Shown piece by piece: positions 53,813-63,658 of a DNA stretch of 64,000 nucleotides (position 1 is its first letter; every line of letters begins with the position of its first letter). Position numbers and translations under genes: made by a program. Source of the stretch: Tomitella biformata AHU 1821 (GTDB lineage: Bacteria > Actinomycetota > Actinomycetes > Mycobacteriales > Mycobacteriaceae); assembly GCF_000524475.1 (NCBI RefSeq), contig NZ_BAVQ01000003.1, positions 62,001-126,000 on the forward strand, read 5' to 3'. The notes below the pieces were generated by a model. It was not told where the DNA came from, searched no databases, and saw only the letters and a program-made list of their open reading frames with translations.

Positions 53813-54340
53813 CTATCCGGTCACGCAGGCGGGGCTGGCGATGTCGAGCAGCGTCGCGAGGTTGCAGATGCTGCTCTTCGCGAGCTTCCACTCACCCTGA
53901 TCGACGACGACGTCCACGGCGCTCGGCGTCAGCTGGCCGTTGAAGTTCATGGTGAACGGCACCGACATCTGCTCGGCGCTGATCGGCGTGAGCGGCCCGA
54001 CGACCGTGATGTCGCTGACCAGGCCGTCGGCCTCAGCCTGGGCGACCTTGTCCGAGAGCTGCTGCAGCAGAGTCGGATCCGCCTCGAGGCCCTGCACCAG
54101 CGCGATCTTCTCCGCCTCCGGCACGGCGGGGTCCAGCGCCATCCGGAACTTCGTGTTCAGCTCGTCCACGGTGGGCATGGCCGGCACGCCGTCGGTGGGC
54201 GCGGCGGTCGCCGAGCTGGTGGAGGTGGTGGTCTTCGCCGTCGTCTCGGTGCTGCCACCGTCGCCGCTGGAGCCGCAGGCGGTCAGCGAGAGCGCAGCCG
54301 CGAGTGCGACTGCGGCGATCACGGGCTTAGAGAAGTTCAT
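53813..54340 (-). CDS. MTB12-family lipoprotein
   Basis: 175 residues. Lipobox L-T-A-C near residue 22, then a Thr/Ser linker and a single domain with TVDELNTKFRMALDPAVPEAEKIALVQGLEADPTLLQQLSDKVAQA, like low-molecular-weight antigen MTB12 of mycobacteria. The C-terminus WKLAKSSICNLATLLDIASPAC contains two cysteines that may pair. ATG 54340 with GAGGAC upstream. Exported, cell-wall associated; function unknown. Confidence 0.85.
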   Translation of the reverse strand: MNFSKPVIAAVALAAALSLTACGSSGDGGSTETTAKTTTSTSSATAAPTDGVPAMPTVDELNTKFRMALDPAVPEAEKIALVQGLEADPTLLQQLSDKVAQAEADGLVSDITVVGPLTPISAEQMSVPFTMNFNGQLTPSAVDVVVDQGEWKLAKSSICNLATLLDIASPACVTG

Positions 54341-54431
54341 ATTCAGGTCCTCATCTTTGTGCGGCCGGAGCCTGGCCCCCACCGGTCTCAATGTCATCTA
54401 TCCCGGACACGCATCCGAGACAACGCCTCCA

Positions 54432-55871
54432 CTATGCCAAATTCTCGGCAAAGTGCTCGACGGGGGAATCTGGCGGGTCCGCGCTCCACCCCTGCCAATC
54501 CAGGCTGTCGCTCGGGTCTCCGGCGGTCAGAGACGGGTCCGCGACCGCGAAGGTCTGGACCCGTCCTGGCCCTGAGGTGCGGGTCTCGAATCGCACCGTG
54601 ACCACGCCTTGCCCGCTGCCCTGGACCCACCCGTGACCGTAGTCCGGGTGGCGGACATCCGCGCCGGCGTCGAACGTCAACTCCGGCTCTGGCGGCGGGG
54701 CCGGCTCCGCCCCCATATCGTCCTGTGAGCTCGCCCACCCGCCCGCGCCATCCTGCTCCACGGGGACGGCAAGGTCCAGATCGGGGAAGAGCACCGTCTG
54801 CTGCTGCGAGGACAATCCCGCGAAGCCCACGCCGACGAGCCGGATCGCCCCGATCTCCGCGGGGTCGACCGCCACCCGCTGCGCCGCCGCGAGCAGGACG
54901 GAGAGCGAGGTGGTGGCATAGGCGAGCGTGGTCGAACGGGTCACCGCGGACATGTCCGCCTTGCGGAACTTCGCGATCACGGTCCGCGCCCCCCGGCCAT
55001 CGCGCAGGAGCCGGCGGTGCGCGGCCTCCCCCGTCGCGGCCAGGGCCACCTTGATCTCGCGCTTGGTGAGCAGGTCCTTGGCGAAGGTGGTCTCGGCGCT
55101 CACGGATTTCGCCTCGCCGCGCTCGGCCACCACGCGGTCGTCAATGCCGCGGGCCAGCGCGTGCAGGGCCGGGCCGGTGGTGGCGCCCAGCAGTGAGATG
55201 ATCTCCGCGCGGTCCAGCCCGGCGAGATCGCCGATGGTCTCCACTCCCACCTTCTGCAGCCGCTCGTTGGCGACGGGCCCGATGCCCCAGAGGCTGCGCA
55301 CCGGCAGCGCCTCCAGCACCTCCTGCTGCTCGGCACGGGCAATCACCCGCTGCCCGCGCGGCTTCGCCAGGTCCGACGCGATCTTGGCGATCTGTTTCCC
55401 CGAGCCGGCGCCGACGGAGGCGACGAGGCCCGTCTCCTGGAGCACCCGCTCGCGGAGCCGGGCGCAGAATTCGCCCACCTGCGCGGCGGTGGCCCCGATC
55501 AGCTCCTCAGGCTCCCCGAACGCCTCGTCCATCGACAGCTGTTCGATCACCGGGATCACCGCCCGAACGGTCTGGAACACCCGAGCGCTGGCCAGGCCGT
55601 AGACCACGCCGCGGGGGCGCACCACCACGGCCCGCGCGCCGACCAGGCGGCGAGCCTGGTGCATCGGCATCGCCGAGTGGGCACCGTAGGCGCGGGCCTC
55701 GTAGCTGGCCCCGGCCACCACCCCGCGCTGGCCCGCGCCGCCGACGAGCACCGGCCGCCCGCGCAGGGTGGGCCGGGTCAACTGCTCGACGGAGGCGAAG
55801 AACGAGTCCATGTCCAGATGCAGCACCCAGCGCTGGGTGGCGCTGGGCGGGGGGCTGGCATCGGGGGTCAC
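54432..55871 (-). CDS. dinB: Y-family DNA polymerase IV
   Basis: 479 residues. Seen: [16 protein letters not shown] (first catalytic Asp), [28 protein letters not shown] (catalytic Asp-Glu), [49 protein letters not shown] (helix-hairpin-helix) and a long C-terminal tail. The last 110 residues ([29 protein letters not shown] and an acidic Trp/Ser end) are lineage-specific; mycobacterial DinX is similar. GTG 55871 is 6 nt after GATAAT, which lies inside the preceding gene's end. Confidence 0.93.
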   Translation of the reverse strand: MTPDASPPPSATQRWVLHLDMDSFFASVEQLTRPTLRGRPVLVGGAGQRGVVAGASYEARAYGAHSAMPMHQARRLVGARAVVVRPRGVVYGLASARVFQTVRAVIPVIEQLSMDEAFGEPEELIGATAAQVGEFCARLRERVLQETGLVASVGAGSGKQIAKIASDLAKPRGQRVIARAEQQEVLEALPVRSLWGIGPVANERLQKVGVETIGDLAGLDRAEIISLLGATTGPALHALARGIDDRVVAERGEAKSVSAETTFAKDLLTKREIKVALAATGEAAHRRLLRDGRGARTVIAKFRKADMSAVTRSTTLAYATTSLSVLLAAAQRVAVDPAEIGAIRLVGVGFAGLSSQQQTVLFPDLDLAVPVEQDGAGGWASSQDDMGAEPAPPPEPELTFDAGADVRHPDYGHGWVQGSGQGVVTVRFETRTSGPGRVQTFAVADPSLTAGDPSDSLDWQGWSADPPDSPVEHFAENLA

Positions 55872-55878
55872 GCCACGA

Positions 55879-56841
55879 TTATCGCCCGCGCCCGCTGCCG
55901 CCCGCCCGGCCGCCGTCCGAACGGGTGCGCCACCACCCCATGGTCGCCGCGACGCCGTCCTCTAGCGGCGTGGGCGCCAGCCCCAAGGCCGCCTCGCTCC
56001 AGGCACTGTTCACGGTGAACGGCCGCGTGAATTGGTAGTCCATCTCCGCGATCCCCGCCATCTCCGGCAGCGCCAGGCCCGCGCCCCGCAGCAGCCACCC
56101 GGGCAGCGGCGCCACCGTCGGCGCGCCCACGCCCGCGGCGGCCGCGTATCGGCCCGCGAGCTCGCGTTGGGTCAACGGGGCGACGGTGGGCGCGAGCAGG
56201 ATCCGGTTCCACAGCTCCGGCCTACTCGCCGCCGCGATCATCGCGGCCGCCAGGTCCGGCACATAGGTGAACGAGTGCGGCTGGGCTGCGCTGCCGAGCA
56301 CGCGCAGGGTCTTGCCCCCTGTGACCGCCGCCAGCATCCGGTCTCCGGCATGGGCCTTGCGTGCGTGGGGGCCGTAGAAGTCGGACGCCGCGACGATCGC
56401 CACCGGCTGCGCGTCGGCGAGCCGCGCCTCGATGAGCGCGGCGCGGATGTGGCCCTTCGCGGTGGCTGGCCGGCGCGGGCTGCCCTCCGTGATCGGCCCC
56501 GTTGGCGGCGCATAGCTATAGAGGCTCTCCGGGTACACGATCAGCGCTCCGGTCCGCGCCGCCTCCGCCCGCACGTTGCGATCCGTCGCCGGGAGGACCC
56601 GCTGCCACTCCTTATCCGTGTACTTGCCCGCGTGCAGGCAGTCGTACACCGCAGTGGCCCCGTCAAACAGCCCGCGCAGTGATTCCGGATCGAGGGCGTC
56701 GGCGCGAACCGCCTCGACCCCACCGCCGCCGCCAGCTCCCGACCGGGTCACGGTCCGCACCCGGCCGCCGCGTGCCGCCAACAGCGCCGCGACCGTCGCG
56801 CCGACGGGCCCCTGCCCGATCACCATATTCAGTTCATTCAT
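55879..56841 (-). CDS. NAD(P)-binding epimerase/reductase (atypical SDR)
   Basis: 320 residues. N-terminal Rossmann motif [29 protein letters not shown]; then [37 protein letters not shown] and [22 protein letters not shown]. The atypical/extended SDR group includes NmrA-like and epimerase-like reductases. The Tyr-x3-Lys active site is not obvious, so substrate binding or redox sensing is possible instead of catalysis. Divergent from a TetR gene with paired palindromes; probably its target. Confidence 0.85.
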   Translation of the reverse strand: MNELNMVIGQGPVGATVAALLAARGGRVRTVTRSGAGGGGGVEAVRADALDPESLRGLFDGATAVYDCLHAGKYTDKEWQRVLPATDRNVRAEAARTGALIVYPESLYSYAPPTGPITEGSPRRPATAKGHIRAALIEARLADAQPVAIVAASDFYGPHARKAHAGDRMLAAVTGGKTLRVLGSAAQPHSFTYVPDLAAAMIAAASRPELWNRILLAPTVAPLTQRELAGRYAAAAGVGAPTVAPLPGWLLRGAGLALPEMAGIAEMDYQFTRPFTVNSAWSEAALGLAPTPLEDGVAATMGWWRTRSDGGRAGGSGRGR

Positions 56842-56860
56842 GACAACTCATCACCTTTGC

Positions 56861-56927
56861 GAGCAGTGCTCTCTAATTGCGAACACCAGACTACTCCGCT
56901 CGCCGGAGGATGCAAGAGCACTGCTCT
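56861..56927. promoter_or_regulatory. Operator pair and promoter between epimerase gene and TetR gene
   Basis: AGAGCA-C-TGCTCT at 56915-56927 and GAGCA-G-TGCTC at 56861-56871, both followed by CTCTAA-like or CTCTAAA. For the minus-strand epimerase gene, TTGCAT (56915-56910), 16 bp, TAGTCT (56893-56888), so one operator touches the -35 and the other lies downstream of the start. Predicted TetR sites. Confidence 0.7.
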
Positions 56928-56952
56928 CTAAAGACATCGGGGGGCGCTTTCG

Positions 56953-56988
56953 TTGACAGCGCTCTGACCCCGGGGGCATGCTTCGCCC
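56953..56988 (+). promoter_or_regulatory. Promoter of the second TetR gene, leaderless
   Basis: TTGACA at 56953-56958, 18 bp, CATGCT at 56977-56982, then 6 bases to ATG 56989. No SD. Confidence 0.5.
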
Positions 56989-57717
56989 ATGCCCCAGCCG
57001 CCCCACACCGATAGCCCCGCCCGCCGCGCCACCCCGCGCGAGCGGGCCCGGGTGCAAACCATGGCCGACATCGTCCGCATCGGGCGCATGGAGTTAGCCC
57101 AGCATGGGGCGGCGGCGCTGTCGCTGCGCGCGGTGGCCCGGGAGCTGGGCGTGGTCTCCTCCGCGCTGTATCGCTATATCCCCAGCCGCGACGCGCTGCT
57201 GACGCTGCTGATCGAGGACGCGTACGCGGAGATGGGCGCGGCCGTCGCCGAGGCCGAGGCCGCCGCAGCGCGCACGGACTACCGGGGCCGATTCGGGGCG
57301 ACTGCCCGAGGGGTGCGGGACTGGGCGTTGCGGGAACCCGCGCGCTACGGGCTGCTCTATGGGAGCCCGGTGCCGGGATATGCGGCCCCCGCCGAGCGCA
57401 CCACGGAGCCGGGCACCAGGGTCATCCGCCAACTGGTCGCGATTGTGACCGAGGCCGAGGCCGCCGGCGCCGTCACCACGCCGGCGGCGCCCGGGCCGCT
57501 CTCCCCCGCGCTGCGGGCCGACGCCGCGGCGATCCGCGCCGAGCTGGATGTGGCGGTCTCCGACGAGCTATTGACGCGAGCCGTGCTGGCATGGGTGGCG
57601 CTATTCGGCGCGGTGAGCTTCGAGGTGTTCGGCCAGTACGGCGAAGAGACTTTCGCCGCACCGGCCGAGCTCTTCGAGCATCAGGTGTCGATGCTCGCCT
57701 CGCTTATCGGACTCTAG
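56989..57717 (+). CDS. TetR-family regulator with WHG (TetR_C_33) domain
   Basis: 242 residues. HTH: ADIVRIGRMELAQHGAAALSLRAVARELGVVSSALYRYIPSRDALLTLLIEDAY. The C-terminal WHG-type domain is recognised by AREPARYGLLYGSPVPGY-type (LREPARYGLLYGSPVPGYAAP) and LLTRAVLAWVALFGAVSFEVFGQY. Such regulators often respond to fatty or aromatic ligands. The neighbouring operators AGAGCA-N-TGCTCT are its likely sites. It converges on ileS with 16 bp between the stops. Confidence 0.9.
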   Translation: MPQPPHTDSPARRATPRERARVQTMADIVRIGRMELAQHGAAALSLRAVARELGVVSSALYRYIPSRDALLTLLIEDAYAEMGAAVAEAEAAAARTDYRGRFGATARGVRDWALREPARYGLLYGSPVPGYAAPAERTTEPGTRVIRQLVAIVTEAEAAGAVTTPAAPGPLSPALRADAAAIRAELDVAVSDELLTRAVLAWVALFGAVSFEVFGQYGEETFAAPAELFEHQVSMLASLIGL

Positions 57718-57733
57718 ATCAGTCCCCTGTCAC

Positions 57734-60700
57734 TCACGCTTTGGCAAGTGTGGCCGTGACCCCGTCGCCGAGATCGATCACGGCGGCACCGGTGGCCAGC
57801 GCGCCGATGGTCAGCTCCACGGCCAGCACCTCGCCCGCGATCAGGTCGGCGTGCGTGCGCGCCCAACCCTCGAGTTCGGCCGGCACCTGCAGGCGCAGTC
57901 GGATGCGGTCGGAGATGTCCAGGCCGGCGTTGCGCCGCGCGTCCTGCAACTCGCGGACGCGGTCCTTCGCCCAGCCCTCGGCCTCCAACTCCTCGGTCAC
58001 CGCGGTGTCGAGGACCACCAGGCCCGCGCCGCCGGGCAGCGCCGCCGTCGAATCGGGCTCCGCCGCAACGAGCTTCGAGGTGTACTCGCCTTCCTGCAGC
58101 TCGATGCCGGCAGCAACGATGGTGCCGTCGGCCTGCTCGGACCAGTCCCCGCTCTTGACGGCTTTGATGACCGTCTGCACGCTCTTGCCCAGGCGCGGTC
58201 CCGCCGCTCGCGCGTTGACGGCCAGCTCGAATTTTCCGTGCGTGTCGACATCCTCGCTCAGCTCCACGGCCTTGACGTTGACCTCGTCCGCGATCAGGTC
58301 CAGGAACGGGCGCAGCGACTCGCTGCCCGCCGCCGCGACGGTGACCTTTGGCAGCGGCAGGCGCACCCGCAGCTTGTTCGCCTTGCGCAGTCCCAGCACC
58401 GACGAGCAGACGGTGCGCACGTCGTCCATCGCTGTGACCAGCTCCGGGTCCGACGGCAGCAGGTCGGCGCTCGGCCAATCCGTCAGGTGCACGGAGCGCT
58501 CGCCGGTCAGGCCGCGCCAGATGACCTCGGTTGCCAGCGGCAGCAGCGGCGCGGCGAGGCGCGAGACAACCTCGAGGACCGTGTGCAGAGTGTCGAACGC
58601 GTCCGGCTCCGCGACGCTGCCCGCCCAGAAACGCGGGCGCGAGCGCCGCACGTACCAGTTGGTGAGAGCGTCGCAGAACTGCCGCAGCAGATCGCAGGCG
58701 TGGGCGACGTCGCACACGTCGAGCGCCTCGGTCATCTCATCGCGGCACTGCGCGAGCTTCGCGAGGATGTAGCGGTCCAGGACGTTCGTCGAGTCCGTGC
58801 GCCACGTCGCGGGCGCCTCGGCGTACAGCTGTAGGAAGCTCCACGAGTTCCACAGCGGCAGCAGCGCCTGGCGCACGCCCTCGCGGATACCCTGCTCGGT
58901 GACGACGAGGTTGCCACCGCGCAAGATCGGCGAGGACATCAGGAACCAGCGCATCGCGTCGGAGCCGTCGCGGTCGAACACCTCCTGCACGTCCGGGTAG
59001 TTGCCCTTGGACTTGCTCATCTTCAGCCCGTCCTCGCCCAGCACGATGCCGTGCGAGACACAGGTGCGGAACGCTGGGCGGTCGAACAGCGCGGTGCCGA
59101 GCACGTGCAGCGTGTAGAACCAGCCGCGGGTCTGGCCGATGTACTCGACGATGAAGTCGCCCGGGTAGTGGCTGTCGAACCAGTCCTTGTTCTCAAACGG
59201 GTAGTGCACCTGCGCGTAGGGCATGGAGCCGGAGTCGAACCACACGTCGAACACATCGGAGATGCGCGTCATCGTCGACTTGCCGGTGGGGTCGTCCGGG
59301 TTGGGCCGCGTCAGCTCGTCGATGTACGGGCGGTGCAGGTCCGTCGGCCGCACGCCGAAGTCCTCGGCCAACTGGTCGAGGCTGCCGTAGACGTCGATGC
59401 GCGGGTACTCGGGATTGTCTGAGACCCACACGGGGATCGGCGTGCCCCAGTAGCGATTTCGCGAGATCGACCAGTCGCGCGCACCCTTGAGCCAGTTGCC
59501 GAACTGCCCGTGCTTGATGTGCCCGGGGTACCAGGTGATGTCCTCGTTGAGCTCGACCATCCGGTCGCGGAATTCGGTCACCTTGATGAACCACGACGAG
59601 ACGGCGCGGTAGATCAGCGGGTTCCCGCAGCGCCAGCAGTGGGGGTACGAGTGCTCGTAGCTTTCATGGCGCACCAGCCAGGCGCCATTTGCGGCGGCAG
59701 ATCCGGTGCCCGCCTTGAGGTCTCGGATGATGGCCGCATTCGCATCGAAGACGAGTTCGCCGGCGTAGTCCGGGACCTGCGCGTCGAAGCGCCCGCCCGC
59801 GTCCACCGGGGTGACGGGGACGATGCCCACCGCGTCGGTGACCATCTTGTCGTCCTCGCCGTAGGCCGGGGCGATGTGCACGATGCCCGTGCCGTCCTCG
59901 ACCGTGACGTAGTCCGCCGCCAGCACGGTGAAGGCGAGTTCCGAAGGCTTGTCGCCGTGCGAGTCCCGCTCCTGGAAGTACGGGAATGGGGGCAGGTAGC
60001 GCAGGCCGAGCAGCTCGACGCCGGTGTAGCTGCCGAGGACCTCGGGCTCCTCGCCGAACTCCTTCGCGAACTTGCCCACGAGCGCACGAGCCATGAGCAC
60101 CCGCTTGCCCTCCCCTTCCGCGGGCGCCGTGGCGATGTGCACGTACTCCACCTCCGGGTGCACGGCCACCGCCAGGTTCGACGGCAGGGTCCAAGGGGTG
60201 GTGGTCCAGATCAGCAGGTGCGCGCCGTCGAGCGCCGAGAGCGCCCCGTCGTTGCCCGCGACCTGGTAGCCGACAGTCACGGCCGGGTCCTGGCGGGACT
60301 TGTAGACGTCGTCGTCCATGCGCAGCTCATGGTTGGACAGCGGGGTCTCATCACGCCAGCAGTACGGCAGCACGCGATAGCCCTCGTAGGCGAGGCCCTT
60401 GTCGTAGAGCTCCTTGAACGCCCAGATGACGGACTCCATGAACGTCACGTCCAGGGTCTTATAGTCGTTCTCGAAGTCCACCCAGCGCGCCTGGCGGGTG
60501 ACGTAGCGCTCCCAGTCGTCCGTGTACTCGAGCACCGAGGTGCGGCACGCCTCATTGAACGCGGCCAGGCCCATCTCGTCGATCTGCGACTTGTCGGTGA
60601 TGCCCAGCTGGCGCTCGGCCTCGAGCTCGGCGGGCAGTCCGTGGGTGTCCCAGCCGAATCGGCGCTCGACCTTCTTGCCGCGCATGGTCTGATAGCGCGG

Positions 60701-60988
60701 CACGATGTCCTTGACGTAGCCGGTCAGCAGATGGCCGTAGTGCGGCAGCCCGTTGGCGAACGGGGGCCCGTCGTAGAAGACGAACTCCTCCGCGTCCGCG
60801 CGGTTGTCGATGCTGGCCTTGAAGGTGTCGTCCGCGGCCCAGTACTTGAGCACCCGCTCCTCGAGCGCCGGGAACTTGGGGGTCCCGCCGGTGCCGTCGG
60901 TGAGGTCGACCTTCGGGTAGACGTGGTGGCGGCGGCCGGAAGGATCGTGGCTGGTCGACGACTCATGGCCGCCCTCTGCGATGGTCAA
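57734..60988 (-). CDS. ileS: Isoleucyl-tRNA synthetase, eukaryote-like class
   Basis: 1084 residues. Catalytic HYGH in [37 protein letters not shown], an editing (CP1) domain with [22 protein letters not shown] and [16 protein letters not shown], and a long C-terminal region. Of the eukaryotic-like IleS type usual in Mycobacteriales (often mupirocin-tolerant). The start is TTG 60988 with GAGGAG 6 nt upstream; no ATG or GTG with an RBS fits. The preceding 287 bp form a T-box leader, so it is controlled by uncharged tRNA-Ile. Confidence 0.95.
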   Translation of the reverse strand: MTIAEGGHESSTSHDPSGRRHHVYPKVDLTDGTGGTPKFPALEERVLKYWAADDTFKASIDNRADAEEFVFYDGPPFANGLPHYGHLLTGYVKDIVPRYQTMRGKKVERRFGWDTHGLPAELEAERQLGITDKSQIDEMGLAAFNEACRTSVLEYTDDWERYVTRQARWVDFENDYKTLDVTFMESVIWAFKELYDKGLAYEGYRVLPYCWRDETPLSNHELRMDDDVYKSRQDPAVTVGYQVAGNDGALSALDGAHLLIWTTTPWTLPSNLAVAVHPEVEYVHIATAPAEGEGKRVLMARALVGKFAKEFGEEPEVLGSYTGVELLGLRYLPPFPYFQERDSHGDKPSELAFTVLAADYVTVEDGTGIVHIAPAYGEDDKMVTDAVGIVPVTPVDAGGRFDAQVPDYAGELVFDANAAIIRDLKAGTGSAAANGAWLVRHESYEHSYPHCWRCGNPLIYRAVSSWFIKVTEFRDRMVELNEDITWYPGHIKHGQFGNWLKGARDWSISRNRYWGTPIPVWVSDNPEYPRIDVYGSLDQLAEDFGVRPTDLHRPYIDELTRPNPDDPTGKSTMTRISDVFDVWFDSGSMPYAQVHYPFENKDWFDSHYPGDFIVEYIGQTRGWFYTLHVLGTALFDRPAFRTCVSHGIVLGEDGLKMSKSKGNYPDVQEVFDRDGSDAMRWFLMSSPILRGGNLVVTEQGIREGVRQALLPLWNSWSFLQLYAEAPATWRTDSTNVLDRYILAKLAQCRDEMTEALDVCDVAHACDLLRQFCDALTNWYVRRSRPRFWAGSVAEPDAFDTLHTVLEVVSRLAAPLLPLATEVIWRGLTGERSVHLTDWPSADLLPSDPELVTAMDDVRTVCSSVLGLRKANKLRVRLPLPKVTVAAAGSESLRPFLDLIADEVNVKAVELSEDVDTHGKFELAVNARAAGPRLGKSVQTVIKAVKSGDWSEQADGTIVAAGIELQEGEYTSKLVAAEPDSTAALPGGAGLVVLDTAVTEELEAEGWAKDRVRELQDARRNAGLDISDRIRLRLQVPAELEGWARTHADLIAGEVLAVELTIGALATGAAVIDLGDGVTATLAKA

Positions 60989-61262
60989 CTCGTACTCCTC
61001 GTGCCCAAAAGTGGTGCAGCCATGAGGCTGCTTGACTCGGCACGGGGACGATCGAGCACGCTCAGCGTGATCCACCGCGGTACCACCCCGCTTACCTGAA
61101 CGAGGCCGGGGGGCTCTGCTCAAGTCTCTCTTGCGAAGGCTGTGACGGGCCTGCCCGTTCGGTTCTACTAAGCCCAGATCGCGCAGTGCCATGGCACTGC
61201 GCGATCCGTGGACCGTTCTTCCGAAGACTCCCCGGTGATGGCCGGATCCTCATCGGTGCCGA
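60989..61262 (-). promoter_or_regulatory. T-box riboswitch of ileS (translational, ultrashort Stem I)
   Basis: Core T-box sequence GGGGTGGTACCGCGG on the minus strand at 61089-61075. Upstream, CCGG-CCATCA-CCGG (61245-61232) forms a four-base-pair Stem I whose loop displays the Ile codon ATC (61239-61237). GGGGAGTCTTCGGAAGAACGG follows as in actinobacterial ileS T-boxes. A -10 like TAGTAT (61267-61262) precedes it. The SD GAGGAG (61000-60995) near the TTG start is the expected target for sequestration; a CAGCC/GGCTG hairpin lies just upstream. Confidence 0.9.
61177..61206 (-). repeat. 30-bp perfect palindrome in the ileS leader
   Basis: A fully self-complementary 30-mer centred on CCATGG (61188-61193 region), with GCGCAGTGCC and GGCACTGCGC arms. 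As RNA it gives a long hairpin between Stem I and the T-box core, at the Stem II position. Confidence 0.8.
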
Positions 61263-61275
61263 TACTACTCGGCGT

Positions 61276-61650
61276 CTAGCTCTTGTCCTGCTCCGTAGTG
61301 TCCGCCTCGGTCTTGTCCGCGGCTTCGAAGGTCTCGAAATCCTCCACCGCCCCAGTCTCAACCGCCTCAGTCTCAACCGCTGCCGTCTCGCCCTCAGCAG
61401 GCTCGACCTCAACTGGCTCGGACTCCACGGTCTCGACCGCCGGGGCGCGCACGCCTGGCGCAGGCTCGGCGGCGGAGACCGCTGCCGACCTACCTCCCTT
61501 GCGCAATCCCAGCACATCCGCGAGGAGCAAGCCGAAACCGATCAGGCAGATCACGATGCACGCCCACGCGAAGGCGACGGAGCTCGTGATCAACGCGACA
61601 ACCAGGAGGGCAAAGCCCACCAGGGTCACTACCAAAGCGGCTACCAGCAT
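61276..61650 (-). CDS. Membrane protein with acidic tail between wag31 and ileS
   Basis: 124 residues. Two hydrophobic helices (MLVAALVVTLVGFALLVVAL and AFAWACIVICLIGFGLLLADV) then a long Glu/Val/Thr-rich tail made of E-x-V-E repeats (VEPAEGETAAVETEAVETGAVE). The helix part is conserved in the order at this locus; the tail is low complexity. GAGGAG precedes the ATG. Likely co-transcribed with wag31 (50-bp gap). Unknown role, perhaps cell-envelope or division. Confidence 0.75.
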   Translation of the reverse strand: MLVAALVVTLVGFALLVVALITSSVAFAWACIVICLIGFGLLLADVLGLRKGGRSAAVSAAEPAPGVRAPAVETVESEPVEVEPAEGETAAVETEAVETGAVEDFETFEAADKTEADTTEQDKS

Positions 61651-61700
61651 TCGAGCTCCTCGTTGATAGACAAAATCTGGGGAAAGCTACGGGCGCTCGC

Positions 61701-62498
61701 CTACTTGCGGTTGCCGGTGCCCTTGGCGTCGGCACCCGAGTTATCCACCGGCGCTGCAGAACCGCGCTGGTTGAGCTCCTCGAGCTGCCCCTCCAGGTAG
61801 GTCTTCAGGCGGGTGCGGTACTCGCGCTCGTACGTCCGCAGGCTCTCGATCTTCGCCTCGAGGTCGCCGCGCTGCTCATTGATGGTGCCCATGACCTCAG
61901 CGTGCTTCTTCTCCGCGTCGGCCTGCAGTGCGGCAGCCTTGTCCTCCGCCTGCTTAAGCTGGCTCTCGGAGCGGTTGCGGGCGTCGGCCAGCAGCGCCTC
62001 GGCCTTCTGGCGCGCCTCCGAGAGCATCGTGTCGGACTTGCCGCGGGCCTCGGAGACCATCTGCTCGGAGCTGGCGCGGGCGTCCGCGATGGTGCGCTGC
62101 GACTCCGTCTTCGCGTCCACGGTGAGGCGGTCGGCAGTCTCCTGCGCGAGGCCCAGCAGCTTGGCGGCCTGGAGATGACCGGACTCGTCCGCCACGGCCA
62201 CGGCCGGAGCCGGTGTGGGGGCGGGTGCGGGCGTCTCGACGACCTTGACGGGCTCGGGCTTGACGAAGGCGGGAGCCGCAGCGGGTGCGGCGGTGACGCC
62301 GGCCTGCTTGGCCTGCCCCAGTTCGGCCTCCAGCTCGGACACCCGTAGGGCGAGGTCTGAGTTCTCCTCGACAAGACGGGTCAGCTCAAGCTCAACAAGG
62401 TCGAGGAACTGATCGACCTCGTCCTCGTTGTAACCACGCTTCCCAATGGGAGGCTTGCTGAACGCGACGTTGTGCACATCAGCGGGAGTCAGCGGCAT
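61701..62498 (-). CDS. wag31: DivIVA-family polar growth protein
   Basis: 265 residues. N-terminal DivIVA membrane-binding hairpin ([49 protein letters not shown]) then a Pro/Ala-rich linker and a long coiled coil ([65 protein letters not shown]). Marks the cell poles and directs peptidoglycan synthesis at the tips in Mycobacteriales; essential. ATG 62498 follows GGGGAA; an ATG 24 bp upstream is not used. Followed by ileS-proximal genes. Confidence 0.96.
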   Translation of the reverse strand: MPLTPADVHNVAFSKPPIGKRGYNEDEVDQFLDLVELELTRLVEENSDLALRVSELEAELGQAKQAGVTAAPAAAPAFVKPEPVKVVETPAPAPTPAPAVAVADESGHLQAAKLLGLAQETADRLTVDAKTESQRTIADARASSEQMVSEARGKSDTMLSEARQKAEALLADARNRSESQLKQAEDKAAALQADAEKKHAEVMGTINEQRGDLEAKIESLRTYEREYRTRLKTYLEGQLEELNQRGSAAPVDNSGADAKGTGNRK

Positions 62499-62598
62499 GG
62501 AGTATTCCCCTATCGCATTCATGGACGGTTGCTGCTATTTCAACCTAAGACAGTTCACTTCAGACTATCTTGGCACATCTGCTTACCGTCCCGCATCA

Positions 62599-62895
62599 CT
62601 AGGACGCAAAACTGGTGACAACCTCGATCAAGACGAAAATGATCAACATCAGGAGCATGATCGACAGATCCAGCCTCACCTGGCCCAAACGCACCGGTGG
62701 GATGAGCCGCCGGAGCAGCTTGACCGGCGGGTCGGTGATGCTGAACAGCAACTCGAGGACTACAACGAGAAGGCCCTTGGGTTGCCAGTCACGTGCGAAC
62801 GATCTGATGAACTCGACAATAATTCGACCGATCAGGCAGATCCAAAAGAGGTACAGCAGAACCAAGACCGCACCGAGCACAGGCGTACCTCTCAT
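62599..62895 (-). CDS. YggT family membrane protein
   Basis: 98 residues. Two membrane-associated segments: VLGAVLVLLYLFWICLIGRIIVEFIRSFA and SIMLLMLIIFVLIEVVTSF, with the conserved middle ITDPPVKLLRRLIPP (the T-D-P-x-x-x-x-R-R-x-x-P motif of YggT). YggT sits between sepF and wag31 in nearly all Gram-positive division clusters. ATG 62895 has no clear SD; TAGGGT at 62924-62919 may be the -10. Confidence 0.92.
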   Translation of the reverse strand: MRGTPVLGAVLVLLYLFWICLIGRIIVEFIRSFARDWQPKGLLVVVLELLFSITDPPVKLLRRLIPPVRLGQVRLDLSIMLLMLIIFVLIEVVTSFAS

Positions 62896-62955
62896 TGAAG
62901 AATGACGAACACCGGCCACCCTAGTCGGGTCGCCGGTGTTCGACGAAAGCTGCGG

Positions 62956-63585
62956 CTACTTGGAGTAGAAGCCGGTCTCCGCGATCCGTCGGCGATCCTC
63001 GGCCGAGACGTCGACATCCGCTGGTGAGAGAAGGAAAACCTTCGTCGCGACCTTGTCGAACGAGCCGCGGAGCGCGAATGCGAGGCCTGCGGCGAAGTCT
63101 ACGAGGCGCTTCGCGTCAGCGTTGCTCATCTCCACGAGGTCCATGATCACGGGGACGCCGTCACGGAACTGCTCGCCGATGGTGCGGGCCTCGCTGTAGT
63201 CCCGCGGACGTAGCGTCGTGATCTTCGACATACCACCGGCCTCATCGAATAGCGAGCCCCCGTGCCGGGGGTTCAGCCGGGACTCGGCGCGGGCCTCCAT
63301 GCGCGGGTCGACGGCGAGCGAGCCGCGGGTGGACGTCATCGGGCTGACGCGCCCGCCCCGGGCGGGAGACGCGTCCATGTGGCTCTCCGCGGCGTACCGC
63401 GGCCCCGCATAACGCTCGTCCTCGTACTCGTCGTGGGCCGAAGCGCGGTAGGTGCCGGCGCGGTAGCCGTTGTCATAGTTCTCACCCTTGCCCCGCACGG
63501 GGTCGGCGTCGTCCAAGTAGTCGTCTTCGAAGTCATCGAGTGGGACCATCCCGAAATACGCCTTGAACTTCTGCAGGCTGCTCAT
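62956..63585 (-). CDS. sepF: Cell division protein SepF
   Basis: 209 residues. Short N-terminal amphipathic segment ([16 protein letters not shown]) for membrane binding, a long acidic/basic linker and the SepF core (about 120-209: [70 protein letters not shown]). It recruits FtsZ to the membrane. AAGGAAGG precedes the ATG. Usual position after yggS and before yggT. Confidence 0.96.
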   Translation of the reverse strand: MSSLQKFKAYFGMVPLDDFEDDYLDDADPVRGKGENYDNGYRAGTYRASAHDEYEDERYAGPRYAAESHMDASPARGGRVSPMTSTRGSLAVDPRMEARAESRLNPRHGGSLFDEAGGMSKITTLRPRDYSEARTIGEQFRDGVPVIMDLVEMSNADAKRLVDFAAGLAFALRGSFDKVATKVFLLSPADVDVSAEDRRRIAETGFYSK

Positions 63586-63658
63586 CGATCGACCTTCCTT
63601 GGCGGGGTGGGTTCTGTGGAAATCTCTGTCGGCAGTCGGGAGGGGTCCCGCTGACGGC

